Part shown: piece after piece, positions 9,162-17,504 of the stretch
How the letters are laid out: each line of letters begins with the position of its first letter
Numbering within the stretch: position 1 is the first letter of the stretch
DNA from: Collinsella sp.
Lineage (GTDB): Bacteria; Actinomycetota; Coriobacteriia; Coriobacteriales; Coriobacteriaceae
Reading direction: 5' to 3'
Length of the DNA: 64,000 bases
Assembly (NCBI GenBank): GCA_014871665.1
Contig: WGSL01000001.1
Coordinates: forward strand, 7,997-71,996
Notes under the pieces: generated by a model
The model's input: the letters and a program-made list of their open reading frames with translations, nothing else
Database searches by the model: none
What the model was told of the DNA's origin: nothing
Made by a program: the position numbers and the translations under genes

Positions 9162-9280
9162 GCCGTAATCGGTACCTTTTCGCCGCCGAACGGTCACACA
9201 ACGCAGCGACGCTTTCGTTATTTGCGAACAGGTGTGGTTTATGGCACAGTGAGCCCAAACTAATTTTTAGGAAGGTACCC

Positions 9281-9934
9281 ATGACCCCCGCACAGATTGA
9301 GTTTTACAAGCGCCTCGCACACGGCCTGGCGCTCCAATTTGGCCCCAACTGCGAAGTCGTCGTCCACGATCTGGAGACCGAGGACGTGGACCACTCCATC
9401 GTAGTGATCGAAAACGGCCACGTCAGCGGGCGCAAACTGGGTGACGGCCCCAGCCATATCGTGTTTGAGTCCATGCACGAGGGCGCCACCGACGTACACG
9501 ACCGCGAGCCGTACCTCACTAAAACCACCGACGGTAAGCTGCTCAAATCGTCGACGATCTTTATCCGCAACGACGAGGGCAAGCCCGTCGGCATTTTGGG
9601 CATCAACTTTGACATTACGCTTATGAAGGCATTTGAGCGCTCGCTCGACGCTTTTACCGGCACCGGCGGCACGGGCTATACCGAGCCCGAGCCCATTACC
9701 AAGAACATCGGCGACCTGCTCGAGGACCTGCTGCACGAGTGCGAGCAGTTTGTGGGCAAGCCCGCGGCGCTCATGACCAAAGACGAGCGCATTCGTGCCA
9801 TTGGCTACCTCGACCGTCGCGGTGCCTTCCTCATTTCCAAGTCGAGTGAGCGCGCCTGCGAGTTCTTTGGCATCTCCAAGTACAGCTTCTATAGCTACCT
9901 CAATGAGGCCAAGGCGGCGGCCGGCGACAAGTAG
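9281..9934 (+). CDS. YheO/DauR-family PAS-like sensor transcriptional regulator (copy 1)
   Basis: 217 aa. The N-terminal half is a YheO PAS-like domain, with the characteristic VVHDLE near residue 27 and NGHVSGRKLG near 45. The C-terminal helix-turn-helix ends in STYK-like EFFGISKYSFYSYL. DauR-type members respond to amino-acid-like ligands. AGGAAGG lies 6 nt before ATG 9281. It is divergent from dpaL and is therefore a candidate regulator of the dpaL-ygeY-ygeW operon. A paralog (33361-34017) sits beside the purine permease. Confidence 0.8.
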   Translation: MTPAQIEFYKRLAHGLALQFGPNCEVVVHDLETEDVDHSIVVIENGHVSGRKLGDGPSHIVFESMHEGATDVHDREPYLTKTTDGKLLKSSTIFIRNDEGKPVGILGINFDITLMKAFERSLDAFTGTGGTGYTEPEPITKNIGDLLEDLLHECEQFVGKPAALMTKDERIRAIGYLDRRGAFLISKSSERACEFFGISKYSFYSYLNEAKAAAGDK

Positions 9935-10057
9935 GCACTCGCCTGGATTGCCCCTCCCTTTTTGGGCGCGAGTTCTGGAAAGCACGAATCCGAGACCGAG
10001 CCGCTTGGGAAGTTCCATATAATCGATGTCATTAGTATTTCGAAAGGATGGGACAGA

Positions 10058-11047
10058 ATGGCGTTGAGCAAGGCATCATGCACCGGTCGCGGATTGATTC
10101 CGGCAATTGGTGGACATGTGCACCGCATGTTCGATGAGGGTGAAGACGACCTGTTTTCGCTGAGCCTTGACGACGTGATGGATGATCGCCCGTGGACCGC
10201 CGACGAACTCATGGGCGGCGGCGGGGCTCGCCCGTCAAGCCCCAATCCCGCACTTGCGCCTGAGCCCGTATCTGCGCCGACTCCTGCGCAGTCGCCTGTT
10301 TCGACGCCCGCGCCTACGCCCGCACCCACTTCGGCGCCCACGCCCGCTCCCCGCCCCGCAAGCGACCCGTCCGAGACGGCGGCATTTCTCGCAGCAGCGA
10401 CGCAGGGCAAATCGGCCGACAGCACCGTTATGTACAGCGCCCAGCAGTTGCCTGTTCCTGCGGCACGCAAGCCTCCGGTCGCAAGGCTCGATGAGCCCGT
10501 TGCCCATCAGGTTGCCTACGATTCCTGGGCTGCAACCGATCTGGATGAGACCTCTACCGGCATGCCGGCGCTCGATGTTCCAGTTAACCCGCTTTTTGCC
10601 GCCAACACGAGCGCCGCGGACTATGAGGGCGGTGCGGCATATTCCGGTTATTCCGATGGCTATGCTGGCACCGGTCGCATCGAGACCGAGGATTATGGCA
10701 CCGCATCGAGCGATTATCTCAACGATCCGTACGCCGCCACGCCTGCACCGGAATGTGACCCGGAGGCCGCGTCCGCGCCGGCGTATACCAAAAGCACGGG
10801 CGAAGAGCGCTTCGCCGATTATTACGCCGAGGAAAAGGCGCTGCGTTTCTCGGAATTTCCGCAGGCAGTCAAGGTTGCCTTTATCGCCATTATCATTGCC
10901 CTGCTCGGTGTCATTGCGTTTGAGGGGTTCCAGCTGTTCCGCGGCCCCACCCAAGCGGAGTCGGAGACCCAGCAAAAAGAGGACGACAACCAGTACCTGG
11001 ACATCAACACCCTCAAGGGCGACCCCAACGACGGAGACGACGAGTAG
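10058..11047 (+). CDS. Hypothetical single-pass membrane protein with Pro/Ala-rich linker
   Basis: 329 aa from ATG 10058, chosen because AAAGGA (10043-10048) precedes it; a longer in-frame reading from 9962 lacks a ribosome site. Residues about 50-110 are rich in Pro, Ala, Ser and Thr, with repeated PAP/PTP runs, followed by a low-complexity Tyr/Gly/Asp stretch. One hydrophobic segment (VAFIAIIIALLGVIAFEG) lies near residue 270. A short acidic tail (DPNDGDDE) ends the protein. The hydrophobic segment is close to the C-terminus, so it is either tail-anchored or carries a short external tail. I recognise no family. It marks the left edge of the accessory island. Confidence 0.6.
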   Translation: MALSKASCTGRGLIPAIGGHVHRMFDEGEDDLFSLSLDDVMDDRPWTADELMGGGGARPSSPNPALAPEPVSAPTPAQSPVSTPAPTPAPTSAPTPAPRPASDPSETAAFLAAATQGKSADSTVMYSAQQLPVPAARKPPVARLDEPVAHQVAYDSWAATDLDETSTGMPALDVPVNPLFAANTSAADYEGGAAYSGYSDGYAGTGRIETEDYGTASSDYLNDPYAATPAPECDPEAASAPAYTKSTGEERFADYYAEEKALRFSEFPQAVKVAFIAIIIALLGVIAFEGFQLFRGPTQAESETQQKEDDNQYLDINTLKGDPNDGDDE

Positions 11048-11117
11048 CGAGGGCTGAAGACGGCCGCGGAATCCCGCATCCAGCACCGCCTTCTAAGTGC
11101 TGTTTTGTCATCCAGCT

Positions 11118-11194
11118 ACACTTTTCCGAAGTTTTAAGGTGCCTATCTCGACACTTTTCCGTACTTTTACACGGCTGATTTCGACACTTTTCCG
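11118..11194. repeat. Three 11-bp direct repeats at exact 33-bp intervals
   Basis: ACACTTTTCCG occurs at 11118-11128, 11151-11161 and 11184-11194. The first two copies also share TTTTA three bases later. This is the main content of the 365-bp spacer 11048-11412; otherwise I see no gene in it. The three-turn helical spacing looks like an operator or iteron-type array. Confidence 0.6.
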
Positions 11195-11412
11195 GATGGA
11201 AGCCGAATAATCACTTGGGAAACCAACGCCATCCGCGCGTCATTTCGCGGATGGCGCTTGATTTCTGTCCGTACACGTTGATAGACCCCATCGTGCCCGC
11301 AAGGAGCGGGCGCGTTTTATCCAGAGTCGGGGTAGAGAGTTGGCTCCACGATCCCGACGCCAACCGGCCAAGAGGCACGGTGGCCCTGCCAATATCGATG
11401 AAAGGAGTCCGT

Positions 11413-11835
11413 ATGGACAATTTCTCCGTGCGCAGTGAGCGCAACTTCCACAACCTGGCAGCCAAGCCAAAACGAATGCATCTTCTGGACAAGCAGAACG
11501 GCTACGCCTCGGCCATGGTCAAGAGCAGCCTCTCCCACCAGATGCGCTTCACGGTGCAAAAGCTCGAGAAAGAGTTCTGCGTTGCCGGCGACCCGCATGT
11601 GTTGCAGATCAAACTGTCCGGAGACGATTCGCGTGAGCCGTCTAGCTGGGAGCGGTTTGCCGATGGCGCGTGCGTTGCGGGCGGGTCGGGCATCTTTGCC
11701 CGCGAGTGCTTCTGCGAGGGCGCCGAGGTATTCCTGGATCTGTGCCGCGACGCCGTACGCGCGGCCGAGCTGCACCAGTGGAGTCAGAGGGAGTACGAGC
11801 TGTTGAGCGCCGCGCGTGGGGTTGCGGGGATGTAG
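11413..11835 (+). CDS. Hypothetical protein, 140 aa
   Basis: Begins at ATG 11413, preceded by AAAGGAG (about 7 nt). An upstream in-frame extension to 11215 reads through non-coding-looking sequence and was not used. The protein is mixed charged, with an N-terminal NFHNLAAKPKRMHLLDKQNGYAS segment split by basic residues, and a C-terminal helix rich in Arg/Glu. No transmembrane segment or recognised motif. Sequence beginning LSHQMRFTVQKLEKEFC could form a coiled helix. Function unknown; its upstream region carries the 33-bp-period repeats. Confidence 0.5.
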   Translation: MDNFSVRSERNFHNLAAKPKRMHLLDKQNGYASAMVKSSLSHQMRFTVQKLEKEFCVAGDPHVLQIKLSGDDSREPSSWERFADGACVAGGSGIFARECFCEGAEVFLDLCRDAVRAAELHQWSQREYELLSAARGVAGM

Positions 11836-12074
11836 GCAGACGCAGGCGGCGTGCAGCCGTTGCACGCCGCCGCTCAGGCCACGCGATGTCAAAAGACTGA
11901 CACTTGTGTATGCCTTTTGACAGTCCGAAAGCGCTAGCGAAGTTCATCGATGCCGCGGCTAGATGCGCAGCAGTAAAGAGATGCTGAATACAAATCGCAC
12001 CCATCTCCAATGGATCCAACACGTCAAAATAAGCACAGATACCCGAGCGCTTATGCTACATGGAAGCACAGAGA

Positions 12075-12113
12075 GGCCCGCGTTCCGAACCACCACAGCT
12101 CGGAACGCGGGCC
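12075..12113 (-). terminator. Strong GC hairpin downstream of the 549-aa gene
   Basis: Arms GGCCCGCGTTCCGA and TCGGAACGCGGGCC pair perfectly over 14 bp with an 11-nt loop, 8 nt beyond the stop at 12121. No T-run follows, so termination may be imperfect. The rest of 11836-12074 holds a short 8-bp inverted repeat (GTCAAAAG/CTTTTGAC, 11888-11921) and nothing else I can identify. Confidence 0.5.
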
Positions 12114-12120
12114 CCAGCAA

Positions 12121-13770
12121 CTAATTCTTTTCGGATAATCCCAATCCAGTAATCTCCTGATAGCGCCGCTTCAACGTATACGCATCGGGAAGCCTAGAGA
12201 TCCTCTGATGAATCAACTCATTAAAATCCGCCAGATTTCCGATTACGACATCGATGCCGCCAGCAGCGTTGAGCAAATCGACGTACGTCATAAAGCGAAA
12301 CTCGAACGGAATGCCCTCGATTTCCTTTGTGCATCCATCATGAAAGTCAATCAGTCTCGAAACGTCATGGGCAACGTACGTGACTCTAACGGTCATGTCG
12401 TAGGGTTCGTTGCGCAACTTCGCCTCGTGCTCGTGGTAGCGCACAGTTTCATGCAGGGAGTTAATGTGCGCCTGAATGTACTCATCCCGCAGACCGCCAC
12501 CGTGTGCCTCATAGGCCTCGATATGTGCACGATTTGAAAGGTCCAAGTATTCAACATCGCCATATTTGCGCCCCGAAGCGTTCGTCTCGTTCACGGAAGA
12601 GCCGAGACCCCTTGCGAACCAGCCCTCTTCCGGATGAATGCAGCGGGTAAGGAAATCTACCAGCCTCTGATCGAGAACGCCCTTGGTTAAACTGTTTGAG
12701 ATCCCCACGCGCTTGACAAAAGCCTTGATGGAATCGACGCCGATCGGCTCCAAAGGCGTCTTCGTTTGACGAGAATCGGCAATGAGAATCAAATAACAAC
12801 GAATAATGTGAGCAACGCGTCTTCTCGTCGTGTAGGGCAACTCTGCCAGAATGCTAAAGACATCGGCAAGCAGAATCGAGCCGTTCCCAGTCTGCCGGGA
12901 GAGTTTCGTTTCGGCCCATGCTTCGTCAAGTGAATAGACGGACTTGGCGTTGTTGAGGTATGGATTCTCCTGAGTGGGATGATACATGGAGTTCCAAAGC
13001 GCCTTTACATTGCTCGAACGGGGCGTGCATTCGTAAATCGCCCTGCCGGGGAATCTGTCAACCATCTCAAGCGTAAGCAACTCAAAGTAGAGCATAAACT
13101 GGTACGGCTCAAAAGGAATGAGGCCCAAGTCGATAACATCGTCGGCAAGCGTATCGCATCTCGAGAACGATCCGAGAAGGCCTCGGAAAGTTTCTCCAGC
13201 GACGTCAGGTTCGATATCACCAAACAGGGCGGCGACGTCTGAAACGTCAGTTTCATGTATTCCGGCTATCCTCTCAGAGCCGAAGGGCGGGTCAATACCG
13301 ATAGAACTGATTACAGCATTGATGGCGTCGAAAGTTGCGGCAGGAACGTTAAGAATGCCTCTAATCCTATCGAGACCGAGGTGTTGCTCCACGACAAGGG
13401 TACGAATGAGCGGAGCACAGCCAATCAAAGCGATTGCATGACTCCTTGCCATGAACTGCTTCTCCTCGAGTTTTTCTTCGAGCTTGAAGTAGCCGTTCGC
13501 GAGCTCTTCCATTCCATGGTCGACGCCAACCGCGGCGCTAATGACGTCCTTCAATTCCTTTGAGGGACTATCGTAGTTCTCAAGCCAAAAGCTCCACATC
13601 TCGCCGAAGCGATCGGAGATCTCTTCGGCGGGAATCCTGGATTCCTCAGGGCCATTCTCGTAATAGTCCGCAACCTGAATCGCGGCGCTTTCCATCGAGT
13701 TCGGATCTATAGGCAGGGACGCCGCCAGAAGCGCTTCGCATATTTCAGAAATGTTTGCACTGCTACTCAT
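12121..13770 (-). CDS. Unknown 549-aa protein encoded with a controller and C5 methyltransferase; candidate restriction or defence effector
   Basis: 549 aa, visibly lower GC than the host genes. The start at 13770 overlaps the XRE gene stop by 8 nt (ATGAGTAG type), so the two are translationally coupled. A C5 methyltransferase is transcribed divergently. This layout (controller + R, divergent M) is typical of regulated type II restriction-modification units, which makes a nuclease role plausible. I see no convincing PD-(D/E)XK, HNH, GIY-YIG or PLD motif. The N-terminal 200 residues are acidic and helical. A charged stretch HEHEAKLRNEPYDMT precedes a C-terminal FEFRFMTYVDLL / GGIDVVIGN region that could be the catalytic or recognition part. 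Function is inferred only from position. Confidence 0.55.
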   Translation of the reverse strand: MSSSANISEICEALLAASLPIDPNSMESAAIQVADYYENGPEESRIPAEEISDRFGEMWSFWLENYDSPSKELKDVISAAVGVDHGMEELANGYFKLEEKLEEKQFMARSHAIALIGCAPLIRTLVVEQHLGLDRIRGILNVPAATFDAINAVISSIGIDPPFGSERIAGIHETDVSDVAALFGDIEPDVAGETFRGLLGSFSRCDTLADDVIDLGLIPFEPYQFMLYFELLTLEMVDRFPGRAIYECTPRSSNVKALWNSMYHPTQENPYLNNAKSVYSLDEAWAETKLSRQTGNGSILLADVFSILAELPYTTRRRVAHIIRCYLILIADSRQTKTPLEPIGVDSIKAFVKRVGISNSLTKGVLDQRLVDFLTRCIHPEEGWFARGLGSSVNETNASGRKYGDVEYLDLSNRAHIEAYEAHGGGLRDEYIQAHINSLHETVRYHEHEAKLRNEPYDMTVRVTYVAHDVSRLIDFHDGCTKEIEGIPFEFRFMTYVDLLNAAGGIDVVIGNLADFNELIHQRISRLPDAYTLKRRYQEITGLGLSEKN

Positions 13771-14026
13771 TTACACGCTCCCATAAAGGTTGAGGCTCAT
13801 AAGCGATAAGGCCATCAAGATCGTCGCTTACCGCACTGAAGGTTAATCCGCAGGCACAAAGCACTTGAGAAAGCTCAGAGACAGTTATGCGCTTGGAGCC
13901 GCTTTCCAGTTTCGAAATCGACGCTTGCTGGCATCCCGTTGCCTCAGCGAGCGCCGCCTGTGACATCCCGGAGCGTCTCCGCCATTTAGCGATAAGTCTC
14001 CCGAGAGAAAGATTGAAGTCTTCCAT
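13763..14026 (-). CDS. XRE-family HTH regulator (R-M controller or HipB-like)
   Basis: 87 aa from ATG 14026, preceded by AAGGGGGC; an in-frame extension to 14071 has no ribosome site. The Cro/CI-type HTH spans residues 18-50 (MSQAALAEATGCQQASISKLE). It overlaps the 549-aa gene by 8 nt. The spacer up to the methyltransferase start is 100 bp and contains two palindromes. Small XRE proteins in this arrangement (C proteins) delay the restriction enzyme until DNA is methylated. The region after the HTH (ITVSELSQVL) also resembles HipB, but no HipA kinase is present. Confidence 0.75.
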   Translation of the reverse strand: MEDFNLSLGRLIAKWRRRSGMSQAALAEATGCQQASISKLESGSKRITVSELSQVLCACGLTFSAVSDDLDGLIAYEPQPLWERVNE

Positions 14027-14062
14027 AAACGCCCCCTTCCGGCAGCAACCCATGCTTGTATA

Positions 14063-14103
14063 TGATATCATCTCATGAGCTCATTCCATATTGGAATGAG
14101 CTC
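14063..14103. promoter_or_regulatory. Palindromes in the controller/methyltransferase spacer
   Basis: TGATATCA (14063-14070) is followed by a perfect 27-bp palindrome (14077-14103): GAGCTCATTCCA, TAT, TGGAATGAGCTC. It lies upstream of the M gene Shine-Dalgarno AGGAGG and between two divergent starts. It is the obvious operator for the XRE protein, or an mRNA hairpin. Its ends are GAGCTC sites. Confidence 0.55.
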
Positions 14104-14126
14104 TACTATTCAGGAGGATTGCTTTA

Positions 14127-15218
14127 ATGAAGCGTTTCGTCAGCCTTTATTCGGGAGCGGGCGGTCTCGACCTCGGCTTCATCGCCGCCGGGTTCACCCC
14201 CGTATTTGCGAACGATATCAACCCGGACGCCATGAAAACCTACGCTGCCGCGATGGACGCGATCTCGAAGAAGACCGGCAAAACACTGAGCCACAGGATA
14301 GTCACGGGAGATATTAGGGAAGTTGAGGAACTGCCCGGAAGGGGTTCGGCGGAGCTAGTCATTGGAGGACCGCCCTGTCAGGGCTTCTCGGTCGCGGGGA
14401 AGATGGACCCGAACGACCCCCGCTCGCGTCACGTCTTCGACTTCCTCGGCATGGTCGAGAGGGTCCAGCCCCAAGCGTTCGTGATGGAGAACGTCAAGGC
14501 ACTCGCCAAGAACAAACGCTGGGCTGGAACTATTGCCGACATCCGCAAGAAGGCGGAAGAGATTGGCTACAAAACCAACCTTGAGGTGCTGAACAGTGCC
14601 AATTACGGCGTCCCGCAGACCAGAGAGCGCATGTTCCTTGTCGGGATCAAGGACCCCTGCATCGAGTACAACTACCCGCAGCCGACAGTCAAGGAATGGG
14701 TGGGTGTGGCCGACGCCCTGCGCGGGCTGCCTCCTCTCGGCGAGCCGGGCAATGATCAGACTTGCAAGGCGAAGGTAACTACGGCAAAAAGCCCCGTGCT
14801 CCGCCCGTCGCCGTTTGCAGGCATGCTGTTCAACGGCCAAGGCCGCCCGATGGACATGGACAAGCCCGCGCCGACGCTTCCCGCCTCAATGGGCGGGAAC
14901 AGAACGCCGATTGTCGATCAAGAGACGCTCGAAACCGGAGCGACCCAATGGGTCGAGAAATACCACGAAGAGCTTCAGAAAGGCGGGAAAGTAGCCGATA
15001 GCGTTCCTCCTCGCCTTCGCCGCATCTCGGTCCAGGAAGCCGCCACCATACAGACCTTCCCGAGGGATATGCCTTGGTATGGTTCGCAATGCTCCCGCTA
15101 TCGGCAAATTGGAAACGCCGTTCCTCCCAAGATGGCCTTTGCGGTTGCGCAATCTGTCGCAGAAGCCCTTGGCATGGATATAGACGCAAACCCCTCTCTG
15201 CTTGACGAGCTAGGTTAG
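14127..15218 (+). CDS. DNA (cytosine-5-)-methyltransferase
   Basis: 363 aa with all C5-MTase motifs in order: motif I SLYSGAGGLDLGF (6-18), motif IV GGPPCQGFS with catalytic C84, motif VI ENV (121-123), motif VIII QTRERMFLVG (164-173), motif IX RRISVQEAATIQTFP near 315, and motif X QIGNAVPP near 335. The target-recognition segment between VIII and IX is short (about 140 aa). AGGAGG precedes the ATG. It methylates cytosine in a site that cannot be read from sequence. Divergent from the controller/549-aa pair; together they form a probable restriction-modification unit. Confidence 0.9.
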   Translation: MKRFVSLYSGAGGLDLGFIAAGFTPVFANDINPDAMKTYAAAMDAISKKTGKTLSHRIVTGDIREVEELPGRGSAELVIGGPPCQGFSVAGKMDPNDPRSRHVFDFLGMVERVQPQAFVMENVKALAKNKRWAGTIADIRKKAEEIGYKTNLEVLNSANYGVPQTRERMFLVGIKDPCIEYNYPQPTVKEWVGVADALRGLPPLGEPGNDQTCKAKVTTAKSPVLRPSPFAGMLFNGQGRPMDMDKPAPTLPASMGGNRTPIVDQETLETGATQWVEKYHEELQKGGKVADSVPPRLRRISVQEAATIQTFPRDMPWYGSQCSRYRQIGNAVPPKMAFAVAQSVAEALGMDIDANPSLLDELG

Positions 15219-15240
15219 ACAATAAGGGCCCGCAATGTGG

Positions 15241-15435
15241 CTACCGCCCCAAAACTTTGCCGAGGGTTTCATCCAAGCTCTCCCGCTCGAGGTCTGCAAG
15301 GTCCAGTCGATAACTCAAATCGCGAATGCGATCCGGAACGTCCTTGAGAAAGTTGTTAGTCCTGGCAGAATAGCATCGTATATCACGAACAAGATAAGCA
15401 GTTTTTAGCCCCTTTTCATCTGCCCTGAGAAGCTG
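15241..15435 (-). pseudogene. Orphan C-terminal fragment of a protein-coding gene
   Basis: A minus-strand open stretch of 64 codons ends at TAG 15241-15243. It reads with coding-like composition (for example DEKGLKTAYLVRDIRCYSAR and later DVPDRIRDLSYRLDLADLE), but an in-frame TAG (15436-15438) precedes it and no start codon is present. It looks like the surviving 3' end of a gene, possibly part of the R-M locus. From 15436 to 15774 I see no gene, only a short sequence shared with 18412-18450. Confidence 0.35.
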
Positions 15436-15639
15436 CTACAGGTTTATGAAGCCGGTCGTTCAACAACATGTCCCGCAAAAGAGCATACGGCCTTTAATTT
15501 GCATCAGATTCTAAACGTCACGCATGAGAAATCAGCGAGGCCCCAAGTTAAAGCGAGAGCCGAACTCACTCACGGCACGCTACAGCCGTGAACCCTCCAA
15601 GCCAGCCAGCCGTTCAGATGTTCCAAATGATATACAGCT

Positions 15640-15680
15640 TGAAACCTGGCGACTTGAATCGAAGGTCATTCCTGGGACTA
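15640..15680. repeat. Left copy of a direct repeat bracketing the exonuclease duplication
   Basis: GACTTGAATCgaaGGTCAT (15651-15669) and the following TCCTGGG match 18421-18445 (GACTTGAATCagcGGTCAT, then CCCGGGC). Flanking bases (CAAATG before, C-ATC after) also agree. Same orientation, 2.77 kb apart. Confidence 0.4.
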
Positions 15681-15774
15681 TCGGTAGGCAGCCTATCTGC
15701 ATGCGTTGATCTATCAAATTGGCCTTGATGCCAAGGTATATCCAACACTCGACCACCGTTCTCAGCACATCTCC

Positions 15775-16121
15775 TTACCTCCCCTCCAACTTCAGCTGCA
15801 GCAGCAGATCACTCAGCTCAGGGCACTTGCTGGAAAGGCGTGTTTGAACGCACTCGCCCATCCCCCATCGCTGGCGGATCTCCTGGGCGTGCGGACTCAC
15901 GTGATAGTCCCCGTTCATCACTTGTTTGAGTAGTTTGGCGGTCACGCGGGCATCGGCTAGGGCACTGTGGGCGTGGCACGTCGACTCGTCGAACTCGATG
16001 TCAAACCACGTTGCCGCGTCACCCAAAGAGACGCACCCGTGGCTGCCCACGTCCATGATCGAGGTATAAAACGCCCGCAGGTCGGCCCAGTCCGTAGGAA
16101 AGCCAGCAAGGCTGACGTGCT
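15775..16121 (-). pseudogene. Truncated duplicate of the 3'-5' exonuclease
   Basis: From 15775 to about 16121 the minus strand is nearly identical to the C-terminal ~115 codons of the intact exonuclease (17505-18239), for example HSALADARVTAKLLKQVM and RQRWGMGE. Similarity stops at about 16121, inside the codons for TDWADLQ and the residues before it, so the N-terminal half with the DFE catalytic motif is missing. Without that it cannot be an active DEDD nuclease. The sequence is still open for 93 codons from an internal Met. It lies upstream of and divergent from the 411-aa gene. Confidence 0.8.
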
Positions 16122-16226
16122 TCGTCCACTAATCGTCCTCGAACCGCCACTAGTCCGTCCCGTCCCAGCAGGCCGCTCAACGGTGAGATAATGCCCACGA
16201 CTATCAACGTAAGCAAGGAGCACGCT

Positions 16227-17462
16227 ATGGCAGACAACGAGACCAAACCCTCGGCGGATGACGGCCGAGAGGAACTCGTGGCAAAACAACTCGCATCCAC
16301 CAAAATCCACCTCGCGCTCACTCAGGAGCGGGCGGACGTCTCCGGCGCCATCAAGCTCCCGCTCGAACGAGTCCCCCAGCTCGGCATAGCGCTCGCCTCA
16401 CTTCCCTCGACATTCCGCACCGTCACCAATACGGTGAGTGTGCCTATGCTGCTCCGGCCAACCGACAAGTTTGGCAATCCGCTTGACCCATCGATACTTC
16501 AATCGTTCAAGGACGGCAGCGGCCTCATGGGGTCCTACCGCGATGCGGCCAAGGGTTTCGGGCAGGCGCGCCTCCACGTAGTCGAGGGCGACATCGCCAC
16601 AAGCGTCACGCAGGTGCCTTACGATCCAATGTCGTTGTTCATGGCAGCCGCAATCGCGCAGATAAACCAAAAGCTCGACTCCATCCAGGAGTCCGTCGAC
16701 GAAATGTTCGAGTACATGCGTCAGCGCGACAAGGCCAACATGCGTGGCGATCTCAAGACGCTCGCAGATATCCTCAACGGTTACAGCTTCAACTGCGGCG
16801 ACGCCACCTACATGGCCAACGCCCATATGAAGGTGCTCGACATCGAGCACGCGTCCACGCGTGACATGGAACTCTTCCGCTCGCAGGCGCAGGCGGACCT
16901 GAAAAAGAAAGGGTTCATCGAGGTGCGAGACGACGTGAAAAGGCGTCTCGACCAGGTTCTCGACTATCTCAAGGACTACCAGCTCGCCACCTATATCCAC
17001 GCGTTCTCGCTGTTCCTCGAGCCCATGCTCACCCAGAACTTCGAGCCCGCAAAGCTCGCAGACACTGCCGCAAAAATCGAAGCGGACTCGCTTGCGTACC
17101 GCGAGCTCTACACCGAGTGTTACGACGCACTCGAGGCAAGCGCTGCCGACACTATCGACGTGGCACTTCTGGGCGGCATCGCGTCCGCTGGCAAGATGCT
17201 CGGTCGCGTCATCGCGGCGACGCCCATCGGCGAGTTCACGCCCATAGACGAGGCGCTTGAGGGTGCAGGAGAGGACATCGGCAGGTTCAACGACGAGCAA
17301 TCCGAGAAACTCATCGAGAAGCTCCACCAGGCAAAGACGCCCGACGTCGCGCCGTTCAGGCAGAGCATAATGGAGATCGACACCCTCTACAACCGCCCCA
17401 CGCAAATCGCCGTGGACGCCGAGAACGTCTACATCCTGCCTGCCGAGCAGCAGGAAGAGTAG
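16227..17462 (+). CDS. Unknown 411-aa protein between exonuclease copies
   Basis: Start ATG 16227 is chosen for AAGGAG at 16214-16219; a reading from 16191 is longer but lacks a ribosome site. A predicted coiled coil (INQKLDSIQESVDEMFEYMR) lies near residue 155. A glycine/alanine-rich, moderately hydrophobic stretch (LLGGIASAGKMLGRVIAA) lies near 325. The C-terminus is acidic and ends in PAEQQEE. No enzyme motif or signal peptide recognised. The coiled coil plus hydrophobic hairpin is a pattern also seen in pore-forming or membrane-acting proteins, but that is speculation. The gene lies between the truncated and complete exonuclease copies. Confidence 0.65.
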   Translation: MADNETKPSADDGREELVAKQLASTKIHLALTQERADVSGAIKLPLERVPQLGIALASLPSTFRTVTNTVSVPMLLRPTDKFGNPLDPSILQSFKDGSGLMGSYRDAAKGFGQARLHVVEGDIATSVTQVPYDPMSLFMAAAIAQINQKLDSIQESVDEMFEYMRQRDKANMRGDLKTLADILNGYSFNCGDATYMANAHMKVLDIEHASTRDMELFRSQAQADLKKKGFIEVRDDVKRRLDQVLDYLKDYQLATYIHAFSLFLEPMLTQNFEPAKLADTAAKIEADSLAYRELYTECYDALEASAADTIDVALLGGIASAGKMLGRVIAATPIGEFTPIDEALEGAGEDIGRFNDEQSEKLIEKLHQAKTPDVAPFRQSIMEIDTLYNRPTQIAVDAENVYILPAEQQEE

Positions 17463-17504
17463 CGATACACGACAGGCACGCGCCACGCAGACAGCTAACG
17501 CCCC

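Noticed and set aside
9962..10057. Longer N-terminus for the membrane protein
   Set aside because: The upstream ATG has no Shine-Dalgarno, while AAAGGA is well placed for 10058.
13763..14026. HipB antitoxin of a HipBA pair
   Set aside because: The partner is not a HipA kinase, and the neighbouring methyltransferase favours an R-M controller.
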